Source of the DNA: Zingiber officinale
Taxonomy: Eukaryota; Streptophyta; Magnoliopsida; Zingiberales; Zingiberaceae
NCBI RefSeq assembly: GCF_018446385.1
Contig: NC_055992.1
Location: forward strand, 16,090,877-16,154,876
Reading direction: 5' to 3'
Length of the DNA: 64,000 bases
Shown one piece after another: positions 11,076 through 22,939 of this stretch. The notes under the pieces are model-generated. The model worked only from the letters and a program-made list of their open reading frames with translations, made no database searches and was not told where the DNA came from. The stretch's first letter is position 1, and each line of letters begins with the position of its first letter. Made by a program: the position numbers and the translations under genes.

Positions 11076-13395
11076 ATGGCTCTTCAGGTTTTTCAAAATC
11101 ATATACAAGTCATGGAGCTTGTTGATTCTCCATCACTCAAGGTTTTCGAAGACGTGGTTGTTGATCGCCAGGTTGCAGGTTTCGATCCTAGCTTTTGGGG
11201 TGATTACTTTATTACAAATCAGAAATCACAGGTAATCTATCTATACACATCAGTATTTAGCTTGTTCGTATCGTTTCAATGCTTTGGATGATGCATCATT
11301 CAGATATTAATTAGTATTGCATTGCAGTAATTGATCAATATATACATAATTCATTATATATATAGTTAATATATCAATTTTTCCCTTCATCCATGATGTA
11401 GTCTGAGGCATGGATGAATGAAAGAGCTGAAGAGCTCAAGAATGAAGTAAGGAGCATGTTCCAAAACGTGACTGGCATCCTACAAATCATGAATCTAATT
11501 GATACAATTCAACTTCTTGGACTTGATTACCATTTCATGGAGGAAATAGACAAAGCTTTAGACCATCTCAAGGATGTTGACATGAGCAAATACGGGCTCT
11601 ATGAGGTTGCTCTTCATTTTCGACTGCTTAGACAAAAAGGATTCAACATTTCTTCAGGTATATATTCAATGTTCTTTTCTTATATATTTAGAGACCTAGC
11701 TAGATGATTATTTATATATTTAGTGCATAATATATAATGCAGATGTATTTAAAAAGTACAAGGATAAGGAGGGAAAATTTATGGAAGAACTAAAAGATGA
11801 TGCTAAGGGTCTCCTGAGCTTATATAATGCGGCTTACCTTGGAACTAAAAAAGAGACTATACTCCATGAAGCCATTTCTTTTACTAAAGATAATCTTACA
11901 TCTTTGTTAAAAGATCTAAATCCAACATTTGCAAAGCTAGTGTCTCTCACTCTCAAGACACCTATTCAACGAAGCATGAAACGAATTTTCACAAGAAGCT
12001 ACATCTCTATTTACCAAGATGAACCAACACTAAATGAAACAATACTTGAGCTTGCAAAGTTGGACTTCAACATATTACAACATCTCCACCAGGAGGAGCT
12101 CAAGAAAATATGCACGTAAGTTTTTGGGTAAAATGAGTCACATATTTTGATGTACGTGTGAGTATTTAAACAATTTTATATAAGGCACCTTACTTATATA
12201 TGACACTGATATACATGCAGGTGGTGGAAGAATTTGAATTTAGACATTATGCATCTAAATTTTGTTCGAGACCGAGTGGTGGAATCTACTTATGTTCATT
12301 ACTGTCTTGGATGACTTCTATGATAGCTACAGCACACTAGAAGAGAGTCGACTACTGACAGACGCAATCCAAAGGCATGATTGACATCTATTGTGAACTG
12401 TAACTACAATAAAATTAAATCACGTTTTAATTTTTTAAGATTAGCAACCAATTTTTTATTCATGCAGGTGGAGCCCTAATGCAGTAGATCAACTACCAGA
12501 ATACTTAAGGGATTTCTTTCTCAAAATGTTGAGCACTTTTCAGGAATTTGAAAATGAACTTGCACCGGAGGAGACGTTTCGAATATTGTACCTCAAGGAA
12601 CATGTATGTCTATGCTTCTTAGCTACATTTTTTCCCCACTTTATATATATATATATATATATATAACCAGGTCTTAGTTATAATTATTCTCTGTTAATTA
12701 ACTATGTGTAGTGGAAATTTCAAGCTCAAACTTACTTCAAGGAATGCCAATGGAGGGATGTCGAGTATGTGCCCAAGTTAGAGGAGCACATGCGTGTTTC
12801 AATCATAAGTGTTGGATTTATCTTGTTTTCCTGCGTACTTTTGAGTGGCATGGAGGAGGCAGTGGCCACAAAGGAAGCATTTGAATGGTTCGAAGGCTCA
12901 CCAAAGATCGTAGAAGCTTGTGGAACAATTGCCCGTATCACTAATGACATAGCTTCAAAGGAGGTATATATATATAGTAACCATAACTTAAGTTTTTTTT
13001 TTTTTTTTGTGTATGGGAATTTATAATCACAATAGAAACCCTAGAACATATGCAAATTTATATATGCTTGATAGACACCTTTTTCTTTTTTTGGGTTGAA
13101 GCGAGAACAAAAGAGGATACATGTTGCCTCAACAGTAGATTGCTATATGAAGGAACATGGAACATCAGAAGATGTTGCATGTGAGAAGCTCCTAGACTTT
13201 GTTGAAGATGCATGGAAGACTATGAACGAGGAGCTCCTTATTGCAACTGGATTGTCTAGAGAAGTAACTGAAGTATTACTCCACTTTACGCGAAGTACAG
13301 AAGTTATATACAAGCATGGCGATGGATTCACAGAACCTGACACTTCGATGAAGGAAATCATCTTTTCTCTACTTGTTCATCCTATTCCTGTTTGA
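11076..13395 (+). pseudogene. Terpene synthase copy B (TPS-a type), seven exons, broken in exon 4
   Basis: Class I terpene synthases ionise a prenyl diphosphate; TPS-a members are usually cytosolic sesquiterpene synthases using farnesyl diphosphate. Exons by conserved splice sites: 11076-11231, 11402-11657, 11743-12115, 12221-12374, 12468-12603, 12712-12963 and 13102-13395. Visible motifs are FDPSFWGDYF near the N terminus, LRFRLLRQ-like HFRLLRQKGF, RDR, DDFYD (the DDXXD metal site) and NDIASKERE (NSE/DTE). No plastid transit peptide or RRX8W motif is seen, in line with a sesquiterpene enzyme. Compared with copy C, exon 4 lacks 68 bp just before DDFYD (junction about 12285-12287, with a CT microhomology); the frame shifts and meets a stop at 12312-12314. 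Without the deletion it would be about 562 residues, normal for the family. Intron 4 uses a GC donor. Product specificity cannot be read from the sequence. Confidence 0.9.
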
Positions 13396-14419
13396 TGACA
13401 GTAGCGTTACAATCATGTACTATCTGATATCTTATATTGTTGTGTGCCTAAGTTATTACCGTAGAAATAAAAGGGGGAAAAAGAGTGAAATAATTTGTTC
13501 TTGTTATTGTTGAAGCCAAATAAGCCCATATATACAAGTTGTTTACGAGTTGTATACAATGTGATAAATTATGATGATATTAATTATGGCATGCAATCTT
13601 AGAATTATGGTGACAATAAGAATTATGATAATTGCATACCTAATATGAATTGTATGTTAAGCTCTTGTTGACAATTGTAATTTTTAATAGATATGTAAAT
13701 TTTATCATTACTACTACTTTTCTGTATCCGATTTTATTGGATGTCTCAGAAGAGATTCATTACTATACTTTTGCTATCATTACCCCTTGCTTTTGTAGCA
13801 AAATTAAGATAATTACACTCATCTCAATTAGTTTCCTTCACAATCCGTCCCCCAGATTATATGGAGGTAAATCATGAGACCGTTGGGAAGTGACCCATTA
13901 TTCATTGTGACAAAGATGTCATCCTCTTACAAACTTAATTACATTATAGAGGCGATGAATATGTTGAGTTTGAATGCTAATAAGAAATCATTGTCTTATT
14001 AATGGTGTGGTGAAGGTATCTGAAATCTTATCATACATGGAGATATAGAAAATAATTCACCACATGTTTTTTTTTAAAAAAAAATAAAAATTAATTTCCA
14101 GATACCATATCATATTTGTAACAAGATATGTAATGCTAATATTGCCACACAAAATTTTAAATATATTAATGGTATCCAAATGTTATTCAGAGAGAAAATT
14201 TAAAGCCAAATGACCTCAAACATTCTGGCTTTATATTCAATTTTAGTGTTGGACTAAGATATGATAGGTTACTTTTTAGAAAACATGATATGATATGATA
14301 CTTCATATGTAAAATATTGCAAAACAACTAGTGGAATGTACTATTTGATATCTTTTCTCTACTTTTTCATCTTATTCCTGTTTGATGATAGTATCATTAC
14401 AATCATGTACTATTGATAT
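12606..14419 (+). repeat. Right arm of the terpene synthase inverted repeat
   Basis: Reverse-complement partner of 8419-10247: intron 5, exon 6, intron 6 and exon 7 of copy B plus about 1 kb of 3' flank. The 2.36-kb spacer between the arms (10248-12605) holds exons 1-5 of copy B, the SINE and the 42-bp repeat. 13396-14419 contains no gene that I can see. Confidence 0.9.
13466..13471 (+). terminator. Polyadenylation signal of copy B
   Basis: AATAAA about 70 bp after the stop codon at 13393-13395; the equivalent site is kept beside copies A and C. Confidence 0.45.
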
Positions 14420-14884
14420 TGTAAAATACCGAAAATGATGGATAACTATAAGGAAATTTTTAGGAATTTTTTGAAAAATTTTCGGAGCTCCGATGACGTA
14501 TTTTAAGGAGATGAGTTTATAGGCTTAGGAAAAGCTTGTTTGGAATACCCAAAAGTGAGAGTTGATTAAGGAATTAGCCTAGGGTTTAATTAGAGATACC
14601 TAAGTTTATAATATTTCATTTTCTCTCGTTTGCTCGTGCCCTAGCAATCTTCACCCGCGCCATCTCCCTCCCCTCTCTCCCGACGCTGCCTCTCGCTCTC
14701 ACGGCGTGGAGCTCCTCCTCTTCCTCGAACCCGATTGTCTCTCCCAACCTGTCGATGCTTCACTTCCTCTTCTTCCACGAGTACAAAACTCATCCCTCCC
14801 CCTTGCGTTATCGTCTTCCATCCTTCTCCACCTCACACCGACAGCCATCCGATCTCCCTGTGCGCTCCCGCCGACCTTTTTCTC
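14420..14884 (+). mobile_element. Gypsy LTR 5' fragment
   Basis: Starts TGTAAAATACCG and matches 7968-8418 (reversed) and 39001-39446; cut at 14884 by the Sirevirus LTR. C/T-rich open frames inside are LTR leader sequence, not genes. Confidence 0.75.
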
Positions 14885-15510
14885 TGTTGGACCGCTGGGG
14901 TCGGCTAGAAGAGGGGGTTGAATAACTTGAAAAATAATATAATGAAACCCTTCTCGAACTTTCAACAGAATAACACTTGCATAAAGTAAATTAACTAAAC
15001 AGAACAGAAAGAAAAGGCAAGAGGATTTTTACTTGGTTATAACCGGGGAGGTTGTTAATCAAAGGAAAGTGTAGCGCTAAATACTCCTTCAAACGAAGAA
15101 GCCTCTTACAGCAGTGAAGCGCAAAAACAAAGAAGCTAATCTAGAAATGAAGCGTTCAAGTGTTGGAAATGAATTGCTTGAGTTGAATAAAAGCTTCTGG
15201 ACCAAGGCTGTATTTATAGCCTTGGTCGGGGCGTCTCGAAAGCTTCCAGGCGCCCTGGGGGGATAAAATTTTTTTTCCCAACACACAGATCTCGATTTGA
15301 TCGAGATCTGGATATATTTTTGGTCCGAGTGCCCCGAACTGTTCCGAACGCCTCGGACAGTTCCGGGCGCCTCGGATGGGGAAAGCCAACATCGTTGACT
15401 TTTTCAACCCGTGTCTAAGTGAGCTCCTGCACACTTAGACACCAGGTTCTAAACATACAGGACCTAATTTAACTTGTTGATCACACCAAAACAACCTTGG
15501 GGTTCCAACA
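14885..15510 (-). repeat. Sirevirus LTR (reversed copy)
   Basis: Reads TGTTGGACCGCTGG to GGTTCCAACA on the plus strand and is the inverted partner of 1111-7967. It lacks the internal Angela-like solo LTR and about 400 bp of the repeat-rich U3-like part found in the left copy. Confidence 0.85.
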
Positions 15511-17142
15511 ATCTCCCCCTTTTTTATGTGAGCAACACAAGTTAAGATAGGGTAAATAGACATAAAAATAAACTAACTAATTTTGCTATAAAGTGCAAAA
15601 AAGATAGAAAATTTAAATTGGTCTACCTCCCCATAGACTTATACTTTTCCTTCTCCCCCTTTGATCACATAAAAAAAAATTGGAGTTCTAAGAAAACTCT
15701 AAGTGTAAAAAGAAATTTTGAAACTCAGAAAAATTATTTTAACTTTACTTAAAAATATTCAATAATTTTCAAAAAGTTTCTAAGTTAAAAAAAACTTCTA
15801 AGTTAAACAAATTCTAAGTTAGTAAATTTACAAAAGAAATATTTTAAAAATTTCTAACTTAAATTTTTGAATTTTAAGTAAAAACTTTAGGTAAAAATTT
15901 TTTGAGTAAAAAGAAATTTAAGTAATAATTTCTAATTTTTAGAATAAATTTTATCTTAGGCAAAAATAATTTTTGAGAATTTTTCTAAGTGAAAATTTTA
16001 CATACGAAAATTTTTCTAAGTATAAAATTATTTTAGAAAGATTTCCAAAAAAAGATGTTTGAAAAACTTTTTAAAGTATTATTAAAGTTTAGTCTTAATG
16101 CTTTATCAGAAAGTTAATTAAACACTTTATTTCAATATTTTGGCTTTCATGTTGTGGCGAGGCACTAGTCCTTCTTGGGTATTGGAGCAACAACCACTTC
16201 TTTAGACAAAGTCTCTTAAAGAAACTGACTGTTTAATTTTCTCACTAAAAGCGCTAAATTCGATTAAAAGTTCAATTTAAATATGACTTTGGAACCCAAT
16301 AAAGGTTCTAGCCTACCGGATTAACTAAAAATTTCTTAGGGACATATCTTTTTGAAATGTTCCTAATTTGTCCCTTATGATATCTAAAATATCAATTTAA
16401 ATTGTTAAATTTTCTAACACTGGTATTAGATGAGCATGCATGGTTTTTCAAGTTATTTACTTGTACTTTTAAATTATCATTTTCTACTTTTATTTTTTTT
16501 ATTTTCTAATTTAATTCTGTCGAATTCTTCTATTGGACAAGATTTAGCTAATATTATTTTTCAATTCTTAATTTCTTTTTCTAATTTACAGCAATCCTTA
16601 GTTAACAACACTACAACAAAATCTCTCATAGACATCAGTGGAACAACAACGGTTTTAGGCTAAAACCGATGTCTTTGAGTATTTTACACCGATTTTTCTA
16701 AAAACCGGTGTCTATGACCGCATATTTTAGCTCATAGACATCGGTTTTTTATGCGATGTCTATGAGCGCTCTTTTTTTCGTTAATAGACACCAATTTTAA
16801 CATCGGTTTTTAAAATCCGATGTTAATGAACAAAAATAAAATATTTTAATTTCCCCACAAGCCAAAATCTGCACACTGTGAAGTTCCCTCCAAACCTAAA
16901 TCTTTATCCCGCCCCTTCCTCCGCGCGACCATCTCTCTCGTGTAAACCTAAACCGAGACATCTCTCTCAACCTAAACCTAAACCTCCGACCATCTCTCTC
17001 AGCCTCATCTCCCTCTTCCCCCTTCCTAGATCCTTTCCCGATCAGGATCAAGACACGACGAACTTGCTTCTCCGTCCAACCACACCGCATCTCCTCCAAC
17101 TCCTCCATTTGGTTGAGAAGAGGAGGCCTTCTTCGCATTCTG

Positions 17143-17520
17143 GTAGTCCATACTTTATCTTTTCCTTTCTACTTCCTCCTGTTTTTGTGTTCGGTTCTGC
17201 TCCCTTCCCATGAGGCTGCTTTCCTCTCGGAGTTGCCCAACCTCGCCACTATCTCCTTTGAGGAAGGCTACACCCAACTGTTCGAAGACTCCAACCTCAT
17301 GCTTCACGGCGATGGCCGGACTGTCCACCTCTCCCTCGACCAACAAATAGGTTCTGTTAAAAGATTTTTTTTAAAAAAAGAAAGGGGCATCTTTGAACCT
17401 ACCTTGTTATGTGATCAGGTGCTGCATTTGCGTCGCAAGATCTCTACCTCCATGGATTCTTTAGTGCCTCCATTAAACTGCCCTCCGATTACGTGGCTGG
17501 AGTGGTGGTTGCTTTCTATG
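17143..17520 (+). pseudogene. Captured XTH fragment (xyloglucan endotransglucosylase/hydrolase), exons 1-2
   Basis: XTH enzymes cut and rejoin xyloglucan in the cell wall. The first segment (to 17350) encodes a hydrophobic signal-peptide-like stretch and then LPNLATISFEEGYTQLF and DGRTVHLSLDQ, the N-terminal signature of XTH proteins of the XTH27-30 type. An intron (17351-17418, ending CAG) leads to a second exon (17419-17520) encoding SQDLYLHGFFSASIKLPSDY and AGVVVAFY. It stops at a GT, as in the genuine gene's next splice site, and the catalytic DEIDFEFLG part is absent. It cannot be an active enzyme. A long frame crossing 17113-17784 runs through the intron and out of the XTH frame, so I do not treat it as one protein. 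The CT-rich stretch at 16870-17110 upstream may be captured leader. Confidence 0.85.
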
Positions 17521-17575
17521 TATGCTTCTTTACTCTCGAGTTTAGATTTTGCAGCACTTTCCTTTACCTGTTTGA

Positions 17576-17600
17576 AAGAAGAAGAAGAAGAAGAAGAAGA
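17576..17600 (+). repeat. (GAA)n microsatellite
   Basis: About eight GAA repeats between the XTH and DUF1639 fragments. Open frames here encoding Glu, Arg or Ser runs are composition artefacts. Confidence 0.9.
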
Positions 17601-17901
17601 AGGAGGAGGAAAAAACAAAAACAATCTCTCCTCCGCCGCGATGGGCTCTGCAACGGTCCTCGCATCACTCTGCAATGGGGGTGCCGCAAGCGCCTCCGCC
17701 GCATCAAGGTCAGGGACAAAGGATCCGCCGCAAAATCTGGCGTCCGGAGGGGAATCACGTCTCGGAATGTCCACCGCATCGTAGATCAAGAGTCCCCCCT
17801 GCACCCGCCTCTTTATCCCCTCAAGTAATAGATCGGAGGTTGATCCGGAAAAGTTAGGGTTTGATCTAGTTTGAGGTGTCGGCGGTGAGATATGGAAGTA
17901 A

Positions 17902-18514
17902 CCACTGCTCGGATTTATCCACAGGAGGTCGGAATCGGCCGGGAGCGAGAACCATAACTCCCGATCTGTCTCGTCGTCGCCGGATAAGGATGACCGTTGC
18001 TACACGACCAGGGGATCGGCGGCGTTGGTATGCGAGGGCGAGAACGCCGACGAAAGAGCCTCGGCAGCCTCTCTACCTCGATTCTTCGTTTCACTGTCGA
18101 ACAAGGAGAAGGAGGAGGACTTCATGGTGATGAAGGGGTGCAAGCTGCCGCAGCGACCCAAGAAGAGATCCAAATTCATCCAAAAATGCATACTCGTACG
18201 CTTCCATTCCCTCCAAAAATCCGATTTTTAAGATCAAACAGTTGAAAAAACTAATTTTTTCCTCTAATTTCTTTGACAAACTCGATCTAGTTGGTGAGTC
18301 CTGGAGCATGGCTGTCAGATCTCTCACAGGAGAGGTATGTAGTCAGGGAGAAGAAGGGATCAAGAAAGGTAGAAATTCTCTCTCTACCTTCGACTAATTT
18401 GCTCGTCTCGTTCCTGCATCCCATTCACATCTCATGTTCTTTTGTTTCCTGTCCCATAATTCGCAGAGGAGAAGAGGATTAAAGGCCATGTCCATGGAGA
18501 GTGATTCAGAATGA
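17902..18514 (+). pseudogene. Captured DUF1639 gene fragment, 3' exons
   Basis: DUF1639 is a plant family of unknown function. The first exon (open from about 17902 to 18195) ends with EEDFMVMKGCKLPQRPKKR and a GT donor. The second (18291-18368) encodes VSPGAWLSDLSQERYVVREK. The third (18467-18514) encodes RRRGLKAMSMESDSE and a stop. These are the conserved C-terminal blocks of the family in the right order and with consensus splice sites, so the 3' end of the gene was captured whole. The true N terminus is not clear; the stretch 17620-17900 may contain part of it but I cannot assign it. Confidence 0.85.
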
Positions 18515-18719
18515 AGCAAAAGGGAGAGGTAATACTAATTGCTATCATTGATTATGATCGAATTGGAATTTTTCCGTCAGAATTTAATTTTCCCATGACT
18601 CATCATTCAAATTTATTTTGTATCTTGTATAACTTAGTTAATTTTGTTAATCCAGCGGATGGTGGCTGACTTTTACGGTGGGAAAATCTTACTAAAGGTT
18701 AATCTTTATGTTCGTGCAG

Positions 18720-20736
18720 ACCTAGTGGTTGCTAGTGCTGGTGACGATAAAAAGATATCACTTTGGAATAAAAATGGCCAAAGTATGGGATCCTTTCCTT
18801 CTCACGGCAGCGACCTTGCTGATGACATTGAGGTAGCTCATTGTTTGCTCATTAATTTGTTCTATTGTGATCAATACATCTGGTTTTCTGGAAATTTACA
18901 GATGCCCGGATGCCATTCAAATCATTGCCTGCATTTTTTTCCCCCTGTCTCTCTGTCTCTCTTGGAAGAAAAGCACTGGAACTGTTGGCACGATAGAAAT
19001 TGCCACCTTCTTGCTATGTTGTGTCTGGGTATTTTCTTCCATCAATATTTTCTTCGAACAATGGTGATTGTTCGTTTGACTCCCTTATGAATTTTAGCAT
19101 ACATGTTGAACAAATAAGAAGAAAATAGCTAGCATATCTCTTTTGCTAGGTAGGTTATTTCTTTTCATCTAATTGTACAGCAATGTCTGCCAATATAGCA
19201 AAGTCTGACTTTGACTTTTACAGTTGATGACTTTGCAAAAATTGCTTATTCTGATGTTACACATTGAAGAAATAAGAGACTTAAAAGCTAGATTTTCTCC
19301 TTTTCCAGGTAGTTTTTTTTTTCTTTGCGTTTGAGTGCAAAGCATGGAAAATGTTGCTTTTAAACATAGAATGAGTACAGCTTGATTATTCTGCAAGTTT
19401 TCACTTGATGGTAAAAATTAAGAGAAATTTTATGACTGTGCCGTGTTTCGATATTTGCAATTGTAATAATATGAATCCTTTACGTTATTTTTGTATGTTT
19501 CATTGTAATGCTAAGTACCGCTCCTGAGCCTTGTTTCCCCTTGTTGTGATTAGGGACAAATTAGTGCATACTCGCAGTCTGGGTGACTATACCTGTATTT
19601 TTTTAGTAAGCTTACCAATTCTGATTGATGCCTAATAGGACCTAAATGACAATATAATAAAAACACTTCTTATCTGTGTAATTATGAGTGCATAATATAT
19701 CAAACATTTTAAAGATTTTTTTACTTTTCTCTATTTTGTAGGAATCCATAAATTGTATCAGCTTTAGTAATAAAAGTTCTAGATATCTTTGCTCTGGAGG
19801 AAGTGGGCATATTGTCAAAATATGGGACCTGCAGAGGAAAAGGTGCATCAAACGGTTGAGTGGTCATATTGACACAATTACAGGTGTAATGTACAACTGC
19901 AAAGATGAACATTTAGCATCCATCAACGAGAAGGGGGATCTCATACTTCATTATCTTGCTTCCGGAACACGGGCTGAACTCAAGGATCCAAATGGGCAGG
20001 TTATTGGCTGTCAAATATTTTGAAAATTCCAAACTTTCACTCTACTAACATCTTTTTTGGTTTAACATGAATCTGTATCGGTGATGCGATTTCAGGTACT
20101 AAGAGTACTTGATTATTCTCGATTTAGTCGACATCTTTTGTCAACAGCTGGGGATGATGGATCTGTTCATATTTGGGATACAACTGGTCGCAGACCAAAG
20201 GTTAGTAAAATAATATTTCTTAATCTGCTAAAATGAAGGAGAAATTGTATTTGTTCCCTGCATTCACTAAAAAATTGATCTCCATTCATACTGGCTCTTG
20301 GTGTCAGGTTTCTTGGTTGAAACAACATTCTGCCCCAACAACTGGTATTTGCTTCTCTCCATCAAGTGACAAGGTATTATCTTCCTAGGAATCTATTAAA
20401 TGATTTGGATTTCTGGTGGATAATTATACATGGTTTGGCTAGTTTTGTTGGATGGGAGGTGCTTGTTCTATAGAAAATCAATGGCCATTATATCCTAACT
20501 TGTTTTCCCTGTAGGTTATTGTTACAGTTGGTCTTGATAAAAAGTTGTATATGTTTGATTCTGGAACAAAAAGACCCTCATATTGCATGCCTTTTGAGGC
20601 ACCCTTCTCATCGCTGGCATACTGTGATGATGGTAATCTATTGGCTGCTGGGACAAATAATGGACGTGTAGTATTCTATGATGTTCGAGGGAAACCTCAA
20701 CCTTTCACAGTTCTTCGTGCATACAGTAGTTCAGAG
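18720..20736 (+). pseudogene. Captured NEDD1-like WD40 gene fragment, five internal exons
   Basis: Plant NEDD1 is a WD40 protein that recruits gamma-tubulin complexes to spindle and phragmoplast microtubules. Exons: 18720-18832 ([15 protein letters not shown]), 19742-19999 ([32 protein letters not shown]), 20096-20200 ([20 protein letters not shown]), 20308-20373 ([20 protein letters not shown]) and 20515-20736 ([39 protein letters not shown]). All keep GT-AG sites and an open frame. This covers roughly WD repeats 2-6; the first exon and the C-terminal half with the gamma-tubulin-interacting region are missing. It lies inside CACTA ends, so it is a transduplicate rather than the resident gene. 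Expression, if any, would give a truncated beta-propeller. Confidence 0.9.
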
Positions 20737-22674
20737 GTAAGATATCTTATCTGCCAAGAATAGCATGTATTTCATAGTCATCTTGATTCTTTTTTTCACT
20801 GCTTCATTAAATAGTCTATTTATATGCTGATGATAGCATGCCTTTCATAGTTCATAGTCATGTTTGTTCTTTTTATGCTAAACAATCCTGTCAGGTCATG
20901 CAGAACATGCAAGCATATAGATGTTGCAAAGGTTTTTATTAGTTTATTTGATCTCATATGACAGATTTAGATTCAATTTCATCAAGTAATCTGAGAAAAT
21001 CACACGTTTAGGTTTTAGATTATTAGATCACAGGCAGTGCACATAGATAAAAAAAATCTATCTTTTTAAATAAAGATTAATTGAAAATTACATCTGTGCT
21101 AGTTTATTGATACCTGTTATGATGCTTGATTAGCCTTGTGAAACAAATTATAAGTGAGAACAGATACAATATATTTCTGTGATATTTAAAGAAGTGTTTT
21201 CACTGTGATTTTGGGTATTCATCAAAAGTTTAATAAATAAAGAAATCATTTTTTTCCCCGTCTCTCTGGTTTACATCTTTTCTTCAGTTCAACTACTGTT
21301 AATGATTATTCTAGAGTGACCTGCGTGTCTTTGGTTTACATCTCTGATTCAATTCAATAATTGTTAGTGAATTGATTTCTACTAGATGATTGCTCTGCAA
21401 CCACAGTATGTCTTTTCTGTAAGTCTTATGCATGTCTCACCTTGGGTGTTGTTTCCCACAGTTCTAAAACACAACTAATTTACTTGATGTATTCATGAGA
21501 AGGAAAAATACAACTGAGTTCTAAAGCAATTGATGCTTCTGTTAAAGTTGCAAAAGAATTACTAAAATTTGATGATGTTCTTGGCAGACTAATAGCATGT
21601 GTGAACAATTTGAATACCACTGCTTTATATGTTAATAAATTTGAAGAAATATAACCACGGCTGGCTATACATAGTATAATCTCATCTTTTGCTATTTGAT
21701 GTTTTCCTTCAAATATGTCCTAAGCATTTATTTATTTCGGCTTGAACCTACAAACATTGTTTATGTCCTACAAACATACATTCAACAATGGTAAAAGATT
21801 TTATAGAAGTTGACTAAAAATGACAACACTGCTCCCTGCGATTATAAGCTTCATCAGAGGTAGCTTTGCTCTTCTATGCTTCATTGGATTTGTTGTGTAG
21901 TCATATTTCTTTGTTCAACCATTATCATGCCTAGTAAGTTGTTGTATTATGCCTAGTAAGTTGCTGTATGATGCCTACTAATATATTATTTATGTGTTTT
22001 TACAGTTTACAAATCTCAAGTACTCCATAGTTGAAATTGATGAAGTGCGGTTCGAGTGGGCTGAATGCATGCTAGATTACATTTGAAGTGCGGTTCTACC
22101 TTGATGTGTTGTTAAAAGAATGTTCTACCTTGATGTTGATATCTATTAGCCAGCTTTTGATGTAAAAAGAATGTTTGGGTATTTTATGGATACTGTTGTA
22201 AGAAGATTATTTATATAATTTGTGAATATTTGTGTATTTTATGGATATTGTTGAATGAAGAATATTTGTATAATTTGTGAATATTTATGTATTTTTTTTA
22301 TTATTGTCGGTTTTTCATTGTTTCGGAAATTAAATTTGTGATGTTAAAAAAAATACATATTACATCGGTTTTCCACCGTTGCAAAACTGGTGTTGTTAAA
22401 TAATATTACATCGGTCATTTATCGCTGCCAAAACTGGTGTTATTAACATACAATATTACATCGGTTTTACACCATTGATGAAACGGTGTCGTTAAGTGAT
22501 ACTACACCGGTTAATAACCGATTCGAAAACCGGTGTCGTTAAGTGATACTACACCGGTTTTAACCCGATGTCTAAAATGACAGACTTTTAACATCGACTT
22601 CATAGACATCGGTCGAAAATGAAATAGACACCGGTGGAAAACCGATGTCTATGAGGGTTTTTGTTGTAGTGCAA

Positions 22675-22939
22675 ATTAATAAACTTAAATAGTTTATCGG
22701 GAGGAAGAGATCATACCTGACTTACCTTGTCGATTTTGTTGTCTGTGCCTCCCCCTGAACTGCTGCTATCTTCCGACGTAGCTCCCCCTTCATCGATGCT
22801 CATTTCGGAAGAGCTTGACTCGTAGTTGTCGTCTTGATGACTTGCAATTAGTGCAAGTTCGGAGAAGGCTTCGACTTCTGATTCGGACGACGTATCGTCC
22901 CACATCGCTTTTAATGCCTTGCGTTTTTGAACAGGTTTC
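22675..22939 (-). pseudogene. Sirevirus gag fragment (acidic Ser-rich part)
   Basis: Encodes KALKAMWDD followed by a Ser/Glu/Asp-rich region, as in the gag at 54.5-56.2 kb. Lies between the CACTA element and the Angela-like element, both inserted into this Sirevirus fossil. Confidence 0.75.

Larger units (their letters stand above)
16609..22671 (+). mobile_element. Non-autonomous CACTA transposon carrying three host gene fragments
   Basis: The ends are CACTACAACAAAA (16609) and its inverse TTTTGTTGTAGTG (22671); the inverted repeat stays recognisable for about 28 bp and is flanked by the 3-bp duplication CAA (16606-16608, 22672-22674). Subterminal regions (16640-16830 and 22330-22660) hold many copies of ACCGATGTCTATGA / GACATCGGTTTT in both orientations, typical of CACTA elements. 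No transposase or TnpA-like frame is visible. The interior carries exon-intron fragments similar to XTH (17143-17520), DUF1639 (17902-18514) and NEDD1 (18720-20736), all plus strand. 20737-22300 looks like intron or non-coding DNA, apart from a short splice-acceptor-linked open stretch at about 22006-22084 that I do not recognise. Inserted in a Sirevirus fossil. Confidence 0.9.

Noticed and set aside
17113-17784. Single 223-codon gene
   Set aside because: It starts in the XTH exon frame, then reads through the XTH intron and the GAA repeat in other frames; the XTH exon structure explains the conserved part.
18720-20736. Resident NEDD1 gene of the host
   Set aside because: First and C-terminal exons are missing and the fragment lies between matching CACTA ends with a target duplication.
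22006-22084. Extra captured exon at the right side of the CACTA element
   Set aside because: Has an acceptor-like CAG and a short open stretch (EIDEVRFEWAECML) but I cannot match it to a family, so it is mentioned only within the CACTA entry.
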